Below are positions 28,401 to 38,400 of a stretch of 45,356 nucleotides of DNA, one piece after another. The notes below the pieces were generated by a model. The model worked only from the letters and a program-made list of their open reading frames with translations, had not been told where the DNA came from and did not search any database. Within the stretch, counting starts at the first letter, position 1, and each line of letters starts with the position of its first letter. Made by a program: the position numbers and the translations under genes. Source of the DNA: a virus; the IMG/VR virus record IMGVR_UViG_3300032224_001322, positions 1 through 45,356 of that record; one strand, given 5' to 3'.

Positions 28401-30768
28401 AGCAAGGAAAGCACAGGAAAAATCCGGAGGTCTTTTTGAAATGCCACGCATAAGCCCTAAACAAAGAGAAAAGGCGATACAGCCGTTCAGGGACAGAATG
28501 AATAAAGCAAAGGAGGAAGTTAATAGGCTTACCAAAATGCTTGAAGTGGGAGAGGAATCTGGTAAAGAAATAGAATTTAAAAAAGAAAAAGATGAAACCA
28601 AACAATTACCAAGAGGCCGTGCAGAAGTACGGGAAGAAGAAGGTGGACGAGTTCCTGAAAAGGGCGTACCGCCTTCAAAGCCAAAAAAGGCAAAAGCAGT
28701 CCGGAAGCCTGGGTTAATAGCCCAAGCCAAAAGTGTTGAAACACAAAACCCGGAAATCCTTGCAATGCAAGGGCTCATATCTTTAGGTCGCCTTCACCCA
28801 AATGTGATAGAAAAAATATTTGGAGGGGGGAGAAACAAGAATATACAAGGCGAAAGAAAGGCGAGGATAGGATATTTGGATAAAAAAAGCCCTCACATTT
28901 CCACCGACGGTATTGCCGAAAAAGTGGCAGTGTTTATGGCGGAGGCATTAAATATGGATGTCGCCGATGTGAATGAAAGATATAACGTAAGGGACTATGT
29001 AGAAGAGGCAATTAAAAACCACAATAGCTATGCCTCAATGGCCAAAGAAGTTATTGAGCTTGATTCGCAAGATAGAAATGCGGGGATGGATGAAGATGCG
29101 GCTTATGGCGAGTATCTAAGACAGCAAGAAGAACAGGCGGCCATACTGGGAGCAGAGTATAATCAAGACGTTGCTGATGAGGTTTGGGATGCTGCATTCA
29201 ATCAAATGACAGAAGATGATTGGAACGCCTTAGACCAAATGAGGATAATGGACTATTTGGCTCAAGAAGAAGCCGAAAAGAATCCGTTAATAGACGAGAT
29301 AAACTCCCTCCCACTTACAAGAATAGAAGGACTTGGCATGGGTCAAAGTCAGGTGAGTGGCGTTTACATTAGCACAGAAGCCGAAAATAGGTATCAGGCG
29401 CAAAGGCCAGACCTTCCTGTGACTAAAGTGGAAGTGGGTATTAAAAACCCTTACGATGCGGGAGATGACTTTGGTCTTATGGAATATAGGAACAAGGTGC
29501 TTAATGATAATAAGGGCGAGTTCACCGAGTTTGAATATGCGGAATATGAAATCCCCGATGGGAAAGTAACAGTGGATGACCTTAATGACGAAGGTATTGA
29601 AAAGTTGGCCAAACTAACACAAGAGAGGCTGAAGTCAGAGGGGTATGACAGTGTTTACTTTAGAGAAACGAAGGACCAAGAGGGCGAACTTGTAGTATTT
29701 GACAAGAATAATGTCAAGGTGGTTTCAGAAACGAAGCCCACTCCCAAAGCCCCCGAAACGAAGGGTGCCGAGGAAGCCCCTAAAAAGACAACAGAATTTA
29801 GCAAGGCCATTTCCGCAAGCAGCAGATTCAGGCCAAGAGAAGTTGTTTTTTTTGATACGCCAATTGTAGGCCCCAATGGGAACGAATTGATTTCCTATCA
29901 ATGGGCCTATGAGTGGACAATGAAAGAAAACAAAGAGGGGGAGCTTGTTGATAAAAGGATTTCGGATTGGACTCAAGCCGAATCAAGTGCGGAAACAGGG
30001 AGAGATGTTGTTCATAAGTTTACAGTAAGAAAGCCTAATGGAGAAATTGTTACGGCAAGTTCTGAATCAATTCCAACACTATTAGGATATGTGAAAGGTG
30101 AGCCTATGAAAGGTTTGCCATCTGTTGTTTCTGCGGTAAAAACACTTGCGAAACAAAGAATGCAACTTGCAATATTAGAGGCACAAGAAAAGGAATACAA
30201 TACTCTAAAAGAGAAATATGAAAAAGCCGAGAAGCCTGAAATAGTTGAGGCGGAAAATAGGTTTGCAAGAGATGGTAGCTTTTCTACCTATGCAATGGGT
30301 GATGCAAGAGTTAATCAAGACAACAAGTACAACCCAGAAACAAAGTCTTACGAAAAAGCTCCGTTAGAAAAAAAGAATATTGAAAGCCTTGAAAGGAAGT
30401 GGGTTGAGAATAGGGTAGAGGAAGATGGTGGCAAGTACCCAAGAGATATTAACGAACTAAAGCAACGCATCAAAAGGCAGGAACGGAAGGTTGAGGAGGC
30501 TACTAAATCAAAAATAAGCATCAAGGAGGAAGTGCCTACGGCAAAACCTACCGCAACAACTACTGCTACCCAAGCCGAGTTCACCTCCAAGCAAGAATCT
30601 TCTGCCTCCGAGGAATTTGACGGCACAAAGAAGCCATCAAAAATTAAGATGAAGTCCTTTGATGGCAAGCACGGCAAGGGGGCCTTTGAGCGTATGCAGA
30701 ACATCACGCAGAACTTTGAAGACATAATGGACGGCCTGTCCGAGAAAATAAAACAAGATTGTCTATAA
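25423..30768 (+). CDS. large polyvalent ejection protein with ADP-ribosyltransferase-like domain
   Basis: The protein has 1781 aa. Residues about 160-215 are a Gln/Lys/Glu-rich coil. Residues about 218-505 are Gly/Ala-rich and amphipathic ('ILSTAGYFAQTQAA', 'GGLVGGLGLTGGGQAI'), likely able to enter membranes. Residues about 600-700 are Pro/Glu/Ala linkers and about 870-1090 are charged coils. A domain at about 1300-1430 ('VSGVYISTEAENRYQAQ', 'KVEVGIKNPYD', 'EGYDSVYFRE', 'ELVVFDKNNVKVV') matches the ADP-ribosyltransferase-like domain of phage polyvalent proteins, and its nearby 'LTQERLKSEGYD' is typical. Such proteins enter the host with DNA and may modify host targets. Catalytic residues are not proven. 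Confidence 0.65.
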   Translation: MAETLANGLDPRKKLYSALVSSSDKEIANQVKKFSYNKFNSLLDDNDFVNDLFLDISERGIVLDPKNPRASKDPVEFANAFVYKEPPAPKPQAAPKQQAVAPPVMEEEDAYIPEPPPAIGSREYDAQLQAQYGGMAPTLGATFGGVPASFETKEQKKQEQISPVFKAQQLAFEDVPIASEQRKAQREFAKAEKQQQQAAIRGGTGFEVEQAKKAKERGLGEWGGDLIGSWAEGGKRIAKNILSTAGYFAQTQAATDPMASLPYEKRQEMMGEASQTMYNNATAAQNSFQDEIAKRNIQTSVLQAIDKGDYSKIPEAVLYTVGDAAMQIIPSILTFGGSTYMQTLPQVYKDGIDAIAKEKGMSPEQVIANGDDAFLVSQLNAGTQSLLEFAGAGLVAKSIASRGGYKVMRDWLLKQGTNRNLARGAALLGVGTGEAVTEYLQEGTGQIGTTAAKSETTKAFLDKLPKELFTPEARKQRKEAFVGGLVGGLGLTGGGQAIQSAMDRTLFEAPKIGKATQRPDYEVAQTDDKIQQRSNMLKAMESAIQANPEAEGQIRERYRKLTDALELTDEEVLRAYDGTAQLPPSPERDRIIQGLEEYMAEKGIQPEAAGMEAGLGEGLRVTSPEAEVTPEPPVIQTVNPKFPAPQFAPVEEAPAEELPPTEETPSTGMFEGITGPPQEAPVAAEEVPVAAEEELVAAVPSAPAPKGKGVSVEFPTELSVSEVKPYAEVPDNYYRPDQQLKFNQGNYYEPVRVIAHPDVIRAITIGSRLRDAQKRKTVPDSDIEFANKIAKQLGYTNDAGNGNAIMLHTAVKDLAKENRSKDEEVFMVIGNEAKAPKPAPVTPPAAPKAEPISGKSAKDMSLDELKAESSLFDEKIKAEKERLNKIAPNRQVLGGADIDNLSPEDAARYTELNDEIGRRERVSQEEAKKRVAEKREQRRKEQEAPKRKQIDRKSVESALGDAKEEYRKSKEAFDKKRTELDKSTKEDVTDIFGARKAQEKSGGLFEMPRISPKQREKAIQPFRDRMNKAKEEVNRLTKMLEVGEESGKEIEFKKEKDETKQLPRGRAEVREEEGGRVPEKGVPPSKPKKAKAVRKPGLIAQAKSVETQNPEILAMQGLISLGRLHPNVIEKIFGGGRNKNIQGERKARIGYLDKKSPHISTDGIAEKVAVFMAEALNMDVADVNERYNVRDYVEEAIKNHNSYASMAKEVIELDSQDRNAGMDEDAAYGEYLRQQEEQAAILGAEYNQDVADEVWDAAFNQMTEDDWNALDQMRIMDYLAQEEAEKNPLIDEINSLPLTRIEGLGMGQSQVSGVYISTEAENRYQAQRPDLPVTKVEVGIKNPYDAGDDFGLMEYRNKVLNDNKGEFTEFEYAEYEIPDGKVTVDDLNDEGIEKLAKLTQERLKSEGYDSVYFRETKDQEGELVVFDKNNVKVVSETKPTPKAPETKGAEEAPKKTTEFSKAISASSRFRPREVVFFDTPIVGPNGNELISYQWAYEWTMKENKEGELVDKRISDWTQAESSAETGRDVVHKFTVRKPNGEIVTASSESIPTLLGYVKGEPMKGLPSVVSAVKTLAKQRMQLAILEAQEKEYNTLKEKYEKAEKPEIVEAENRFARDGSFSTYAMGDARVNQDNKYNPETKSYEKAPLEKKNIESLERKWVENRVEEDGGKYPRDINELKQRIKRQERKVEEATKSKISIKEEVPTAKPTATTTATQAEFTSKQESSASEEFDGTKKPSKIKMKSFDGKHGKGAFERMQNITQNFEDIMDGLSEKIKQDCL

Positions 30769-30769
30769 C

Positions 30770-31261
30770 ATGAAAGAATCACTATTAAAAGCCAGCGACA
30801 AGAAGCTGCTGAACGAAGCCGTAGGACACGAACTCTACGCTTCCAACTTTTACAAGTATGCCGCCTCCTGCTGTCAAAAGCAGGGCCTATTCGGAGCGCA
30901 AAAGTATTTTGAAGCGGAATCCGCTGACGAATTGAAACATTACTACAAGCTCCGTGACTTCTTCAACGACAGAGGAGACGAAGCCGATATGCCTCAAGTG
31001 GATGAGGTGGACTTCAAGGAAGGCATTGATCTTATGGGCATCCTTGACGCTGCTTACAATCTTGAGAAAGACCTGGGCGACTTCTATAACGACTTCTATT
31101 TCTCCACGAAGGACGCTACAGTGCAGGTGCGTATTCACAAGTTCGTAAAGATACAGACGAAGGCAATAGGGGAATACGGAGACCTCCTTGCTCGTCTCTC
31201 CCTCGTTTCGGAATGTCTCGGAGGGCTTCTTATCTTTGACCAAGAATTAGGTAATAAATAG
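30770..31261 (+). CDS. ferritin (phage-encoded, within the virion gene block)
   Basis: This 163-aa four-helix protein aligns to bacterial FtnA along its whole length. The di-iron ligands are present: E21 and Y28 in 'ELYASNFYKY', E54 and H57 in 'ESADELKHYYKL', E99 in 'NLEKDLGDF', Q129 in 'VKIQTKAIGEY'. The acidic third-site residues next to Q129 in E. coli FtnA are replaced (Ile128, Lys131, Ala132). It should oxidise and store iron in a 24-subunit cage. It sits one base after the 1781-aa gene and two before the 1384-aa gene, so it is co-expressed with ejection proteins, and may be carried in the virion or made late. Confidence 0.8.
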   Translation: MKESLLKASDKKLLNEAVGHELYASNFYKYAASCCQKQGLFGAQKYFEAESADELKHYYKLRDFFNDRGDEADMPQVDEVDFKEGIDLMGILDAAYNLEKDLGDFYNDFYFSTKDATVQVRIHKFVKIQTKAIGEYGDLLARLSLVSECLGGLLIFDQELGNK

Positions 31262-31263
31262 AA

Positions 31264-34200
31264 ATGGCTAAACTTCCTTGCGTTCCGCAGTCCCGGATGT
31301 TCACCTTGAAGGACACCGGGGAAACAATGTCCTATGACCAGGTGCGTCAGTACCTAATGGAGAACCCCAACATATGGCTTGGGGCAAAGGAGGGCAAGGA
31401 AGTGGCTATGCCGAAGGGAGAGAAACAAGATGCCGTTGTCACATTCCTCCGTGGCCTAAGAAGCAATCCAAATGTCATTGGTTTAAACGCTGGCCTTTGG
31501 AACGCATTCCTTAAGACTGTGGAAAAGGCATGGCTTGCCTCAAAATCCGCAGCAAAGGCTCTTCAGGCAGGGGTTAACTTCCTGAAAGAGAAAAAGGAAA
31601 ACCTCAAGGAATGGGAGCAATACATTAATCAAGTGAGAGAAAGGCTTCAGAACCTTGAAAAGGAAGAAGCCGCAAATAAGGAAGCCGAAGAGGCTCCTCC
31701 TGTGACACAGCCAACAACACCTCCTCCGACAAGAGCAGAAGGTGAAGGAGAAATTAGAGAGCGCAAAACTGTCACTTCCGTAAAGGAAGCAGCGGATATT
31801 TCCGATGCCGTTAAAGAGGCTCTTGGGGGAGAGAGGACATTGTATGAAGTGCTTCCTAACGAGGTGAGTGTAAAAGAGGCTAATGCTATTCTTAATGCCA
31901 TTGGGACGGAAGAAGCAAAGGCTTTGGTTCTAAACAACAATAAAAGCATTCCATCTGCCTTCCGGACCACACTCGCCCAAGTTCTCATAAAGCAATACAA
32001 CAAAGAGGGCAAGTTTAAAGATGCCGTTGATGTTGTTGAGGGGATAGCGGAGATAGCCACCGATTGGGGGCAAGGTATTCAGGCTTTGTCAATGTTTGAA
32101 TTCCTCACACCCGAAGGGCAATTATTGGCGGCTCAAAGAGAGGTTGATAGGCAACGAGCCAAAAGATTCAAGGCTGAAGAACCTCGGATGAAGAAGGTTA
32201 AAGAAGCTTTACAGAAAGCCGATGATGAAGCCGTTGAAGCCGCTGTTGAAACTGTTGTAACACAGACAGAACAAACTCCTGCTCCGGAAGCCACAAGGTC
32301 AAAGGGATGGGGCGCAAAGAATAAACTTGTTACAAAATCTTTATACGAAGCCGCAAAGAAGGCTCTCAAGAAATTTGCCTTTACTGGCGTTCCTCCTGAA
32401 CTCATCACCATTGCCGCCTACCACATTGAGGCTGGAGCAAGGAGTTTTGCTGATTTTAGCAAGGAAATGATTAAAGACTTCGGGAGGAAGGTAAAGCCAT
32501 ATCTCAAAGCCGCATACAAAAAGGCTCAGGAAAAGGTTGGTGGATCGGGGTATTCCACAGATACAGAGATAGCCAAGCACCTTGCTACGGATATAGAGAA
32601 AGACATTCGTGACATTATTAAGGAGTCCGGGCTGAAGATTCGTGAAGTAATCAAGCAGCACTATAAAGAAGGCGAGCGCACAAAGCAAACCCTCGCAGAT
32701 GCCTTAGTGGAAAAGCTTGGACTTGATGAGGCTGATGCTTCCATCATAGCGGAAAAAGTTAATGAGGCATTTAATAAAATTGCTACGGATAAAAAGAAAA
32801 GTGCTTTAAAAGCCATTGAGAAAAGGCTTGAAAGAAAGACCCCTGTCCGCAAGACTGCCGAACAAAAACTCATTGAACTTTCCAATCTTGGCGCACTTGA
32901 TGAAGGGAAGTTTAAGGAGGAATATGCTAAGGCAATGGGCTTCCCGGAACTAACAGAAAAGGATGCTGCCAAGATTAAAGAACTTGCCGAAAAGGTTCAG
33001 AATGCGAAGGAGGGTATGCCTAAGCAGAGGGCTATTATTGACCTCTTGAATTACCAGGCCAACATCAAGGGTATATCAAGAATAGATTTACTTACCGGCA
33101 TTTGGATGGCATCTATTCTATCTGGGCCGGTTACGCAAGCAAAAAACATATTTGGCAATACTTACAATATGGGATTGCTTGTGTTTAATGTCGGAGTTCG
33201 CAATCCTAAAGATTTGAGATTTCTTCTTAAAGGGTTAACTATAGGATTGGGGAATGGCATTTCTGAAGCAGGAACTACGCTGATTACTGGGCAGTCTCCG
33301 ATTAGACAAAGAGCCGATGCTCAAGGAATTTTAGAGCGAGAGAATTTTAGCAAGTATAATCCTTATAGGTACTACAAATATGTAATGCGTTTTATGATGG
33401 CTGCCGATGCTTTAACATATGGCGGACTTCGTGAAATGAGAGCCTACCAACTTGCTCTGTCCGAAGCAAAGGATAAGTATCCTAATGACAATGCCGTTCA
33501 GAAAGCAATTGAAATTCTTGCTCAAACCGATGAACAATTGATTGCTGCTAAAGCGGAAGCACAGGAAGAATATGATGCTGCTATTGCTCAGATAGATGCT
33601 GATAACTCTCTTTCAGTAAGGGAGAAGAAGGCAAGGAAAGTTGCTGCTTTGTGGGATAAGTTTAGAAGGACTTATGATATTATAGAACAAAACAGACCTG
33701 GGCAATTAGTAGCAGATGCTCACGACTTTGCTCTTAAAGGAACTTTTAATAATCCTCCAGAAGGTGCGCTTGGCGTAGCAGCAAGATATATGAATAGCCT
33801 TATTCATAATATTCCAATTCTTCGCTTTGCCGTTCCATTTACGAACCTCATCACTAATGTTGCCAATGAATCTGTCAACTATTCTCCTGTAGGTTTTTGG
33901 AGAGCAGCTAAGGGTGGCTCAATTACCGGGAATATGAAAAAGTTCACGGATGAAGATAGAGCCACTCTAATGACCAAGGCGGTTCTTGGATCAACGGCTA
34001 TGATAGCCGCATATGCTCTTAGCGCAATAGGAGGTGATGATGAAGAAGAACCTTTCTTCCAAATTACAGCCGAAGGATATGGCGATTTTAAAAGGAATAA
34101 AGACCTTGAGGCGACTGGATGGAGGCCATATAGCATTAAGATAGGAGATAGATGGTTTAATTATAAACTCACTCCTTTGAATGCAGTTCTTGCTGTAGTA

Positions 34201-35418
34201 GGGGCATTGCGTGATTATGAGAAGTATCATAAAGGTAAAATTGATGACACAGCTATCAATAAGATAGTAACCGCTGCTCAGTTAGGTATTTCTACGGTAG
34301 CTGAAACATCCTTCCTATCTTCTGTAGATTCGTTCCTGTCTGGCATTTTGGATGCTTCTCGTGGGGACAAAGGGCAGAAGTTGATAGATTGGTTTGCTAA
34401 AACAGGAACGGCTTATGTGCCTGTTCTTGGAACAAATCTATATCAGCAAGTTGCTCAAATGGTTCAGAGGTCTTTAGAGATTCCTGATAAAGAATATAGA
34501 GGGACCATCCTTGGAAAAATGCTACGCACAATCCCTATTGTCCGGAATAACTACGAGAATGCTATAAATGGACTTGGTGAAGAACTTCCTCCGCCAAGTC
34601 CAGGTGTTCCATATTCTTTTAAAGAGGAAGGTAAGTACCAAAAGTTGTGGCAACTTCTTGCCGACAAAAACCAAACCACCGGCAGACCCGAAAGAAGAGG
34701 AGCCTCATACATAGACATTGATGGCAATCAAAAAGCTATGAATGATGAGCAGTTCTATATGTTCTCTAAAACAAGGGCAGAATACATCCGGAATCTTATG
34801 ATGGTCAATTACGACAGGATTAAGGAAATGGATGTTAAGGAATTTGGTAAATGGATGCAGTCGACAAAGAGTAGTGCTAACAAGTTTGCCAATGATGAGC
34901 TTGCTCTGCAATACGAGAAAGGCATTTACGAAGAGAACATTCAGCCATACACAGCAGAAGCATCCCACGAAGAAGATCGTGTAATCTATGCCATTGAAAG
35001 GGGTGATGCAGAAGAGGCTAAGATGGCCTTTGAGAACTACGAAAAACTTTCTCCAAAGGGAATTTCAAAAGACAAGAAAGATTTCTTTAAGGAGATTGTT
35101 GATGACAAAATTGCCCCTTCAGGAATAAAGCCAGCGGATCGCCTTGACTTTTATAAAGGGGTTCTTCTTGGAAAGAATCCAAACATAAAGATTCAAGAGA
35201 AGCAAGAGAATGGCAAAGTGAAACTTGTTCAGAAGCCATTCAATGAAATCTTTACAGAGGAGGAAATAGCCAGTTACAAAGAGCAATATTTAGAGCAAGA
35301 GAAGATTGTTGCGGAGAAGTTGAAAGTGTTAGATGAGGCTTTGCAAAAGAACTACTCTGAAAGAATGGGAGGAGATGCTGTATGGAGAAGGTATGTAAAG
35401 CAGGCAAATAAGAAGTAA
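31264..35418 (+). CDS. large polyvalent protein, ejection/internal virion type
   Basis: The protein has 1384 aa. Residues about 125-330 are charged coils. 'IAAYHIEAGARSFADFSKEM' (about 378) is the motif I recognise from large polyvalent proteins. The second conserved region 'LLTGIWMASILSGPVTQAKN' begins about residue 606 with the 'TQxxN' motif. A hydrophobic segment 'AVLGSTAMIAAYALSAIGG' (about 905-925) and a helical tail follow. The core from about 33060 to 34620 is more AT-rich than the ends. It is likely an ejected protein forming part of the trans-envelope channel. Its stop codon is part of the next promoter. Confidence 0.6.
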   Translation: MAKLPCVPQSRMFTLKDTGETMSYDQVRQYLMENPNIWLGAKEGKEVAMPKGEKQDAVVTFLRGLRSNPNVIGLNAGLWNAFLKTVEKAWLASKSAAKALQAGVNFLKEKKENLKEWEQYINQVRERLQNLEKEEAANKEAEEAPPVTQPTTPPPTRAEGEGEIRERKTVTSVKEAADISDAVKEALGGERTLYEVLPNEVSVKEANAILNAIGTEEAKALVLNNNKSIPSAFRTTLAQVLIKQYNKEGKFKDAVDVVEGIAEIATDWGQGIQALSMFEFLTPEGQLLAAQREVDRQRAKRFKAEEPRMKKVKEALQKADDEAVEAAVETVVTQTEQTPAPEATRSKGWGAKNKLVTKSLYEAAKKALKKFAFTGVPPELITIAAYHIEAGARSFADFSKEMIKDFGRKVKPYLKAAYKKAQEKVGGSGYSTDTEIAKHLATDIEKDIRDIIKESGLKIREVIKQHYKEGERTKQTLADALVEKLGLDEADASIIAEKVNEAFNKIATDKKKSALKAIEKRLERKTPVRKTAEQKLIELSNLGALDEGKFKEEYAKAMGFPELTEKDAAKIKELAEKVQNAKEGMPKQRAIIDLLNYQANIKGISRIDLLTGIWMASILSGPVTQAKNIFGNTYNMGLLVFNVGVRNPKDLRFLLKGLTIGLGNGISEAGTTLITGQSPIRQRADAQGILERENFSKYNPYRYYKYVMRFMMAADALTYGGLREMRAYQLALSEAKDKYPNDNAVQKAIEILAQTDEQLIAAKAEAQEEYDAAIAQIDADNSLSVREKKARKVAALWDKFRRTYDIIEQNRPGQLVADAHDFALKGTFNNPPEGALGVAARYMNSLIHNIPILRFAVPFTNLITNVANESVNYSPVGFWRAAKGGSITGNMKKFTDEDRATLMTKAVLGSTAMIAAYALSAIGGDDEEEPFFQITAEGYGDFKRNKDLEATGWRPYSIKIGDRWFNYKLTPLNAVLAVVGALRDYEKYHKGKIDDTAINKIVTAAQLGISTVAETSFLSSVDSFLSGILDASRGDKGQKLIDWFAKTGTAYVPVLGTNLYQQVAQMVQRSLEIPDKEYRGTILGKMLRTIPIVRNNYENAINGLGEELPPPSPGVPYSFKEEGKYQKLWQLLADKNQTTGRPERRGASYIDIDGNQKAMNDEQFYMFSKTRAEYIRNLMMVNYDRIKEMDVKEFGKWMQSTKSSANKFANDELALQYEKGIYEENIQPYTAEASHEEDRVIYAIERGDAEEAKMAFENYEKLSPKGISKDKKDFFKEIVDDKIAPSGIKPADRLDFYKGVLLGKNPNIKIQEKQENGKVKLVQKPFNEIFTEEEIASYKEQYLEQEKIVAEKLKVLDEALQKNYSERMGGDAVWRRYVKQANKK

Positions 35419-35423
35419 CTTTG
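35416..35423 (+). promoter_or_regulatory. promoter fused to stop codon (TAACTTTG)
   Basis: The TAA stop of the 1384-aa gene (35416-35418) is the first half of TAACTTTG. The ATG of the next gene is six bases after the box, so the mRNA would be leaderless or have a one-base leader. Confidence 0.65.
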
Positions 35424-35428
35424 CAATT

Positions 35429-38400
35429 ATGATACATAGGATTGACAGGGTTAACCCGGACATTGATGACAGGGTGATAAAGCCAAACGAAGCGAGGGCT
35501 GCAAGCAACCTTCGCTTTGGCGCATCCGTAGAGAGTACAAACCTTTCCGGAGGTATTCTCCTCAATGGGAATGAGCAATTAACATATGCCATTCCTGCTG
35601 GCGACAATCTTATTGTAGGTGTGATGGATGACTTTGAGGCGCAAGTTGTTTACTTCGCCTTGTACAATAGCCTTGGCAATCACGCCATATACCTTGTTCG
35701 TGGCAGCGACAATTCCATAGAGAGGATTGTAAGAGGCTCGTGGCTTAATTTCAACACCACAATGAATGTCTCTATGGCTGCCATTGATGGGAAGCTGTAT
35801 TGGACAGACAATGTGAATCAGCCAAGGATGGTGAATGTCGCAAAGGGCATTCGCACGCAGAAACTTGAGGATGGAGACAATGCACAGGTAGACACCTATC
35901 CGGTTCCTGCTGAAGAATGGTATTACACGCAAATAAAGAGGCAACCGGGGTTAATTTTAGAAGTAGGAAACGCAGGGATTTATCCAGCCTATTTTTCTTT
36001 GCCGGATGCTTCAGTAGATTATACAAATCTATACAAGGGAAATGACCAAGGGTATCAATTTAGCTATTACTATATATATGACAATAATGAAGAAAGTAGG
36101 ATAGCTCCCTCAAGTCAAATGATATGGTTTACGCAATCAATATCATTGCAAATTCCTGCTGCTGAGTTTCAGAACTATATTCAAAATAAAAGCCTTATAA
36201 AGCAAGTAGGTTTTATTTACAGAGCAGGAAACACAGGCATTTGGTATATAGCTAAGAAAGTAAACAATGATTCTCTTTTCGATGGAACATATTCAATATC
36301 AAATATTGAAAGGCTTGGCAGAACTCCTCTTTCAACAAATATAACAAATGCAGATTTTGATGCTGTCCCAAGACTTTCCGTAACCAATGAGATAGCGCAA
36401 AACAAAATCAATCATGGGAACTATTTGACTGATTACCCCAATTGGAATGGCCTTAGTTTAAATATAGAGGTAGTTAAGAATAGTCTGAAAACAACTACAA
36501 TTACAACCGTTATCCCAGCAAACCCACAATTTCCAAGAAGTCAGCCAACAACAGTAACCACGACTACCACAGTTTTAGAACCCTTCAATAGAACATTCTT
36601 TAGAGGGTATTATAATGTCGGGATAGAGCTTCTTGATGAATATGGCAGAAGGATTGGAGTTGTTGCCAACCAAGTCATTGAGATTCCTGATTTATATTAT
36701 CAACCAATTGCTCTCCCAGGTCTCACACATACTTCGTTTCCCCCACAAACTTTTAACGAAGACTCTGAACAATGCTATAAGATAAACTATGAAGTTTTAG
36801 GGGATTTTCCATCTTGGTGCAAGTATTGGAGAATTGTTTATACCAAGGCTCAGGAGTACAATTATTTTTACAAGACAGTTGTAAAAGTCTATCAATGGTA
36901 CGAATCCAATGGGGTTGATTTTTTAGTGGTTAATGGAGGCTTGCCAAGTTATAAGAACTCAAGCGGAACTGAAGCATACAATTTTAAGGGTATGGCCGTT
37001 GAGTTATCTTCAAATGAACCATTTGTTTTTTCATCAGAAGAAAATCAATATATAGCTATTGCTGAAGAATATCAACAAGTTAGGTCTGGAAGTACGAATA
37101 TCCTGCCTCCAGCAAAATTGAACGATTGGAAGATTAAAAAAGGAGTTGGGTCTTTTCTGTATATAGAAAACCATTCATTACCCGGATGGTGGTTTGTTGG
37201 TGGCAACGCAAATAGCGTAGCACAATATTTTCCAACTTATTATCAGGTTTATTTGTATAGCAAAAAACAAAACCCAAGCCAATTTTACTATCAATCAACC
37301 GTTAGCAAAGAAATTGGGGCAGAGAGGATTGGTACTATATATGGGGACGCTTATTTGAATCAATGGAAAAAGACAAATAATGGAACAACCAGGCAAGTTC
37401 TTCAAATAAATACAACAATAGGTGCTGGAGGGTCTTCGGTTGCTGAAGGAATAAGAACCGTTTCAACACCAAATTATGAAATAACTGGTTATGGGATTTC
37501 AATGAATCCCACCAATATTTACTCTCAAATTTGGGATTCGGATTTTGGTCAAGTAAATGTTGTTAATGAAGACCAAAAAGAAGTTAGGTTATTGAATGGC
37601 ATCACCTTCTCAGACCCCCTCGTCCAAGGCACTCAAATAAACGGACTGAGCAAATTCAATTCTGTTGACTTTAGGCAAGCCCCTTTGGAGAATGGCCCTA
37701 TTACGGCACTTGTTACAACGAATGCCACACAGAGAGAGCCGGGTGTTATGCTTGCCATAGGAACATACGGAATCAGTTCATTCTATTACGATTCCATTCA
37801 ACTTACCAATGTGGATGGGGAAAGCAACATTACCACCACCGATAAGTACCTTGCTTCGCAAAGGCCACTCCTTGGTCAAATGGGATGCAGTCAGCCAGCA
37901 AGTATTACAAGAACACCTCTGTCTACTGTCTATTGGTGGAGCGACATCGTAAATGATTTCATTCGCTATACGAATGCAGGTCTTGAGAGGCTTGGTCTGA
38001 CACATTCATTTGGGAACTTGCTAAGAAAGAATCTTAGCGGCAAAACAAATGTCGTGTCCATTTATGATCAGGTTACCGATGAAGTGAGTGTTTGGGACAG
38101 AACAAAGCCACACTACTCCTTCAGCGAAAGGTTCAAGACATTCCAAGGGGAAAGAGATTATTTTGTGGGGACACTTGCTCCGGAAAGAGGAATAAGCTTG
38201 GCCACAAAGATGTTCCACTTTTTCAATGGGCAAGTCTGGGTGACAGATGTTAATAGCCTCACCTCTAAAGACAATCAATTCTTAGGCACTTATCAGAATC
38301 CTGTCATTTCAATAGTGAGCAATGAATCTGCTGCCGTTGTGAAACAATGGAATCAGATAAAGGTTTTTGGACCAAAACCTATAAGCACCACGCTTTCTAC

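Noticed and set aside
28033-28778. Long reverse-strand ORFs (190 and 210 aa) inside the 1781-aa gene
   Set aside because: Rich in Phe, Leu, Ser and Cys from reading the complement of Lys/Glu codons; no promoter or start context. They are shadows of the coding strand.
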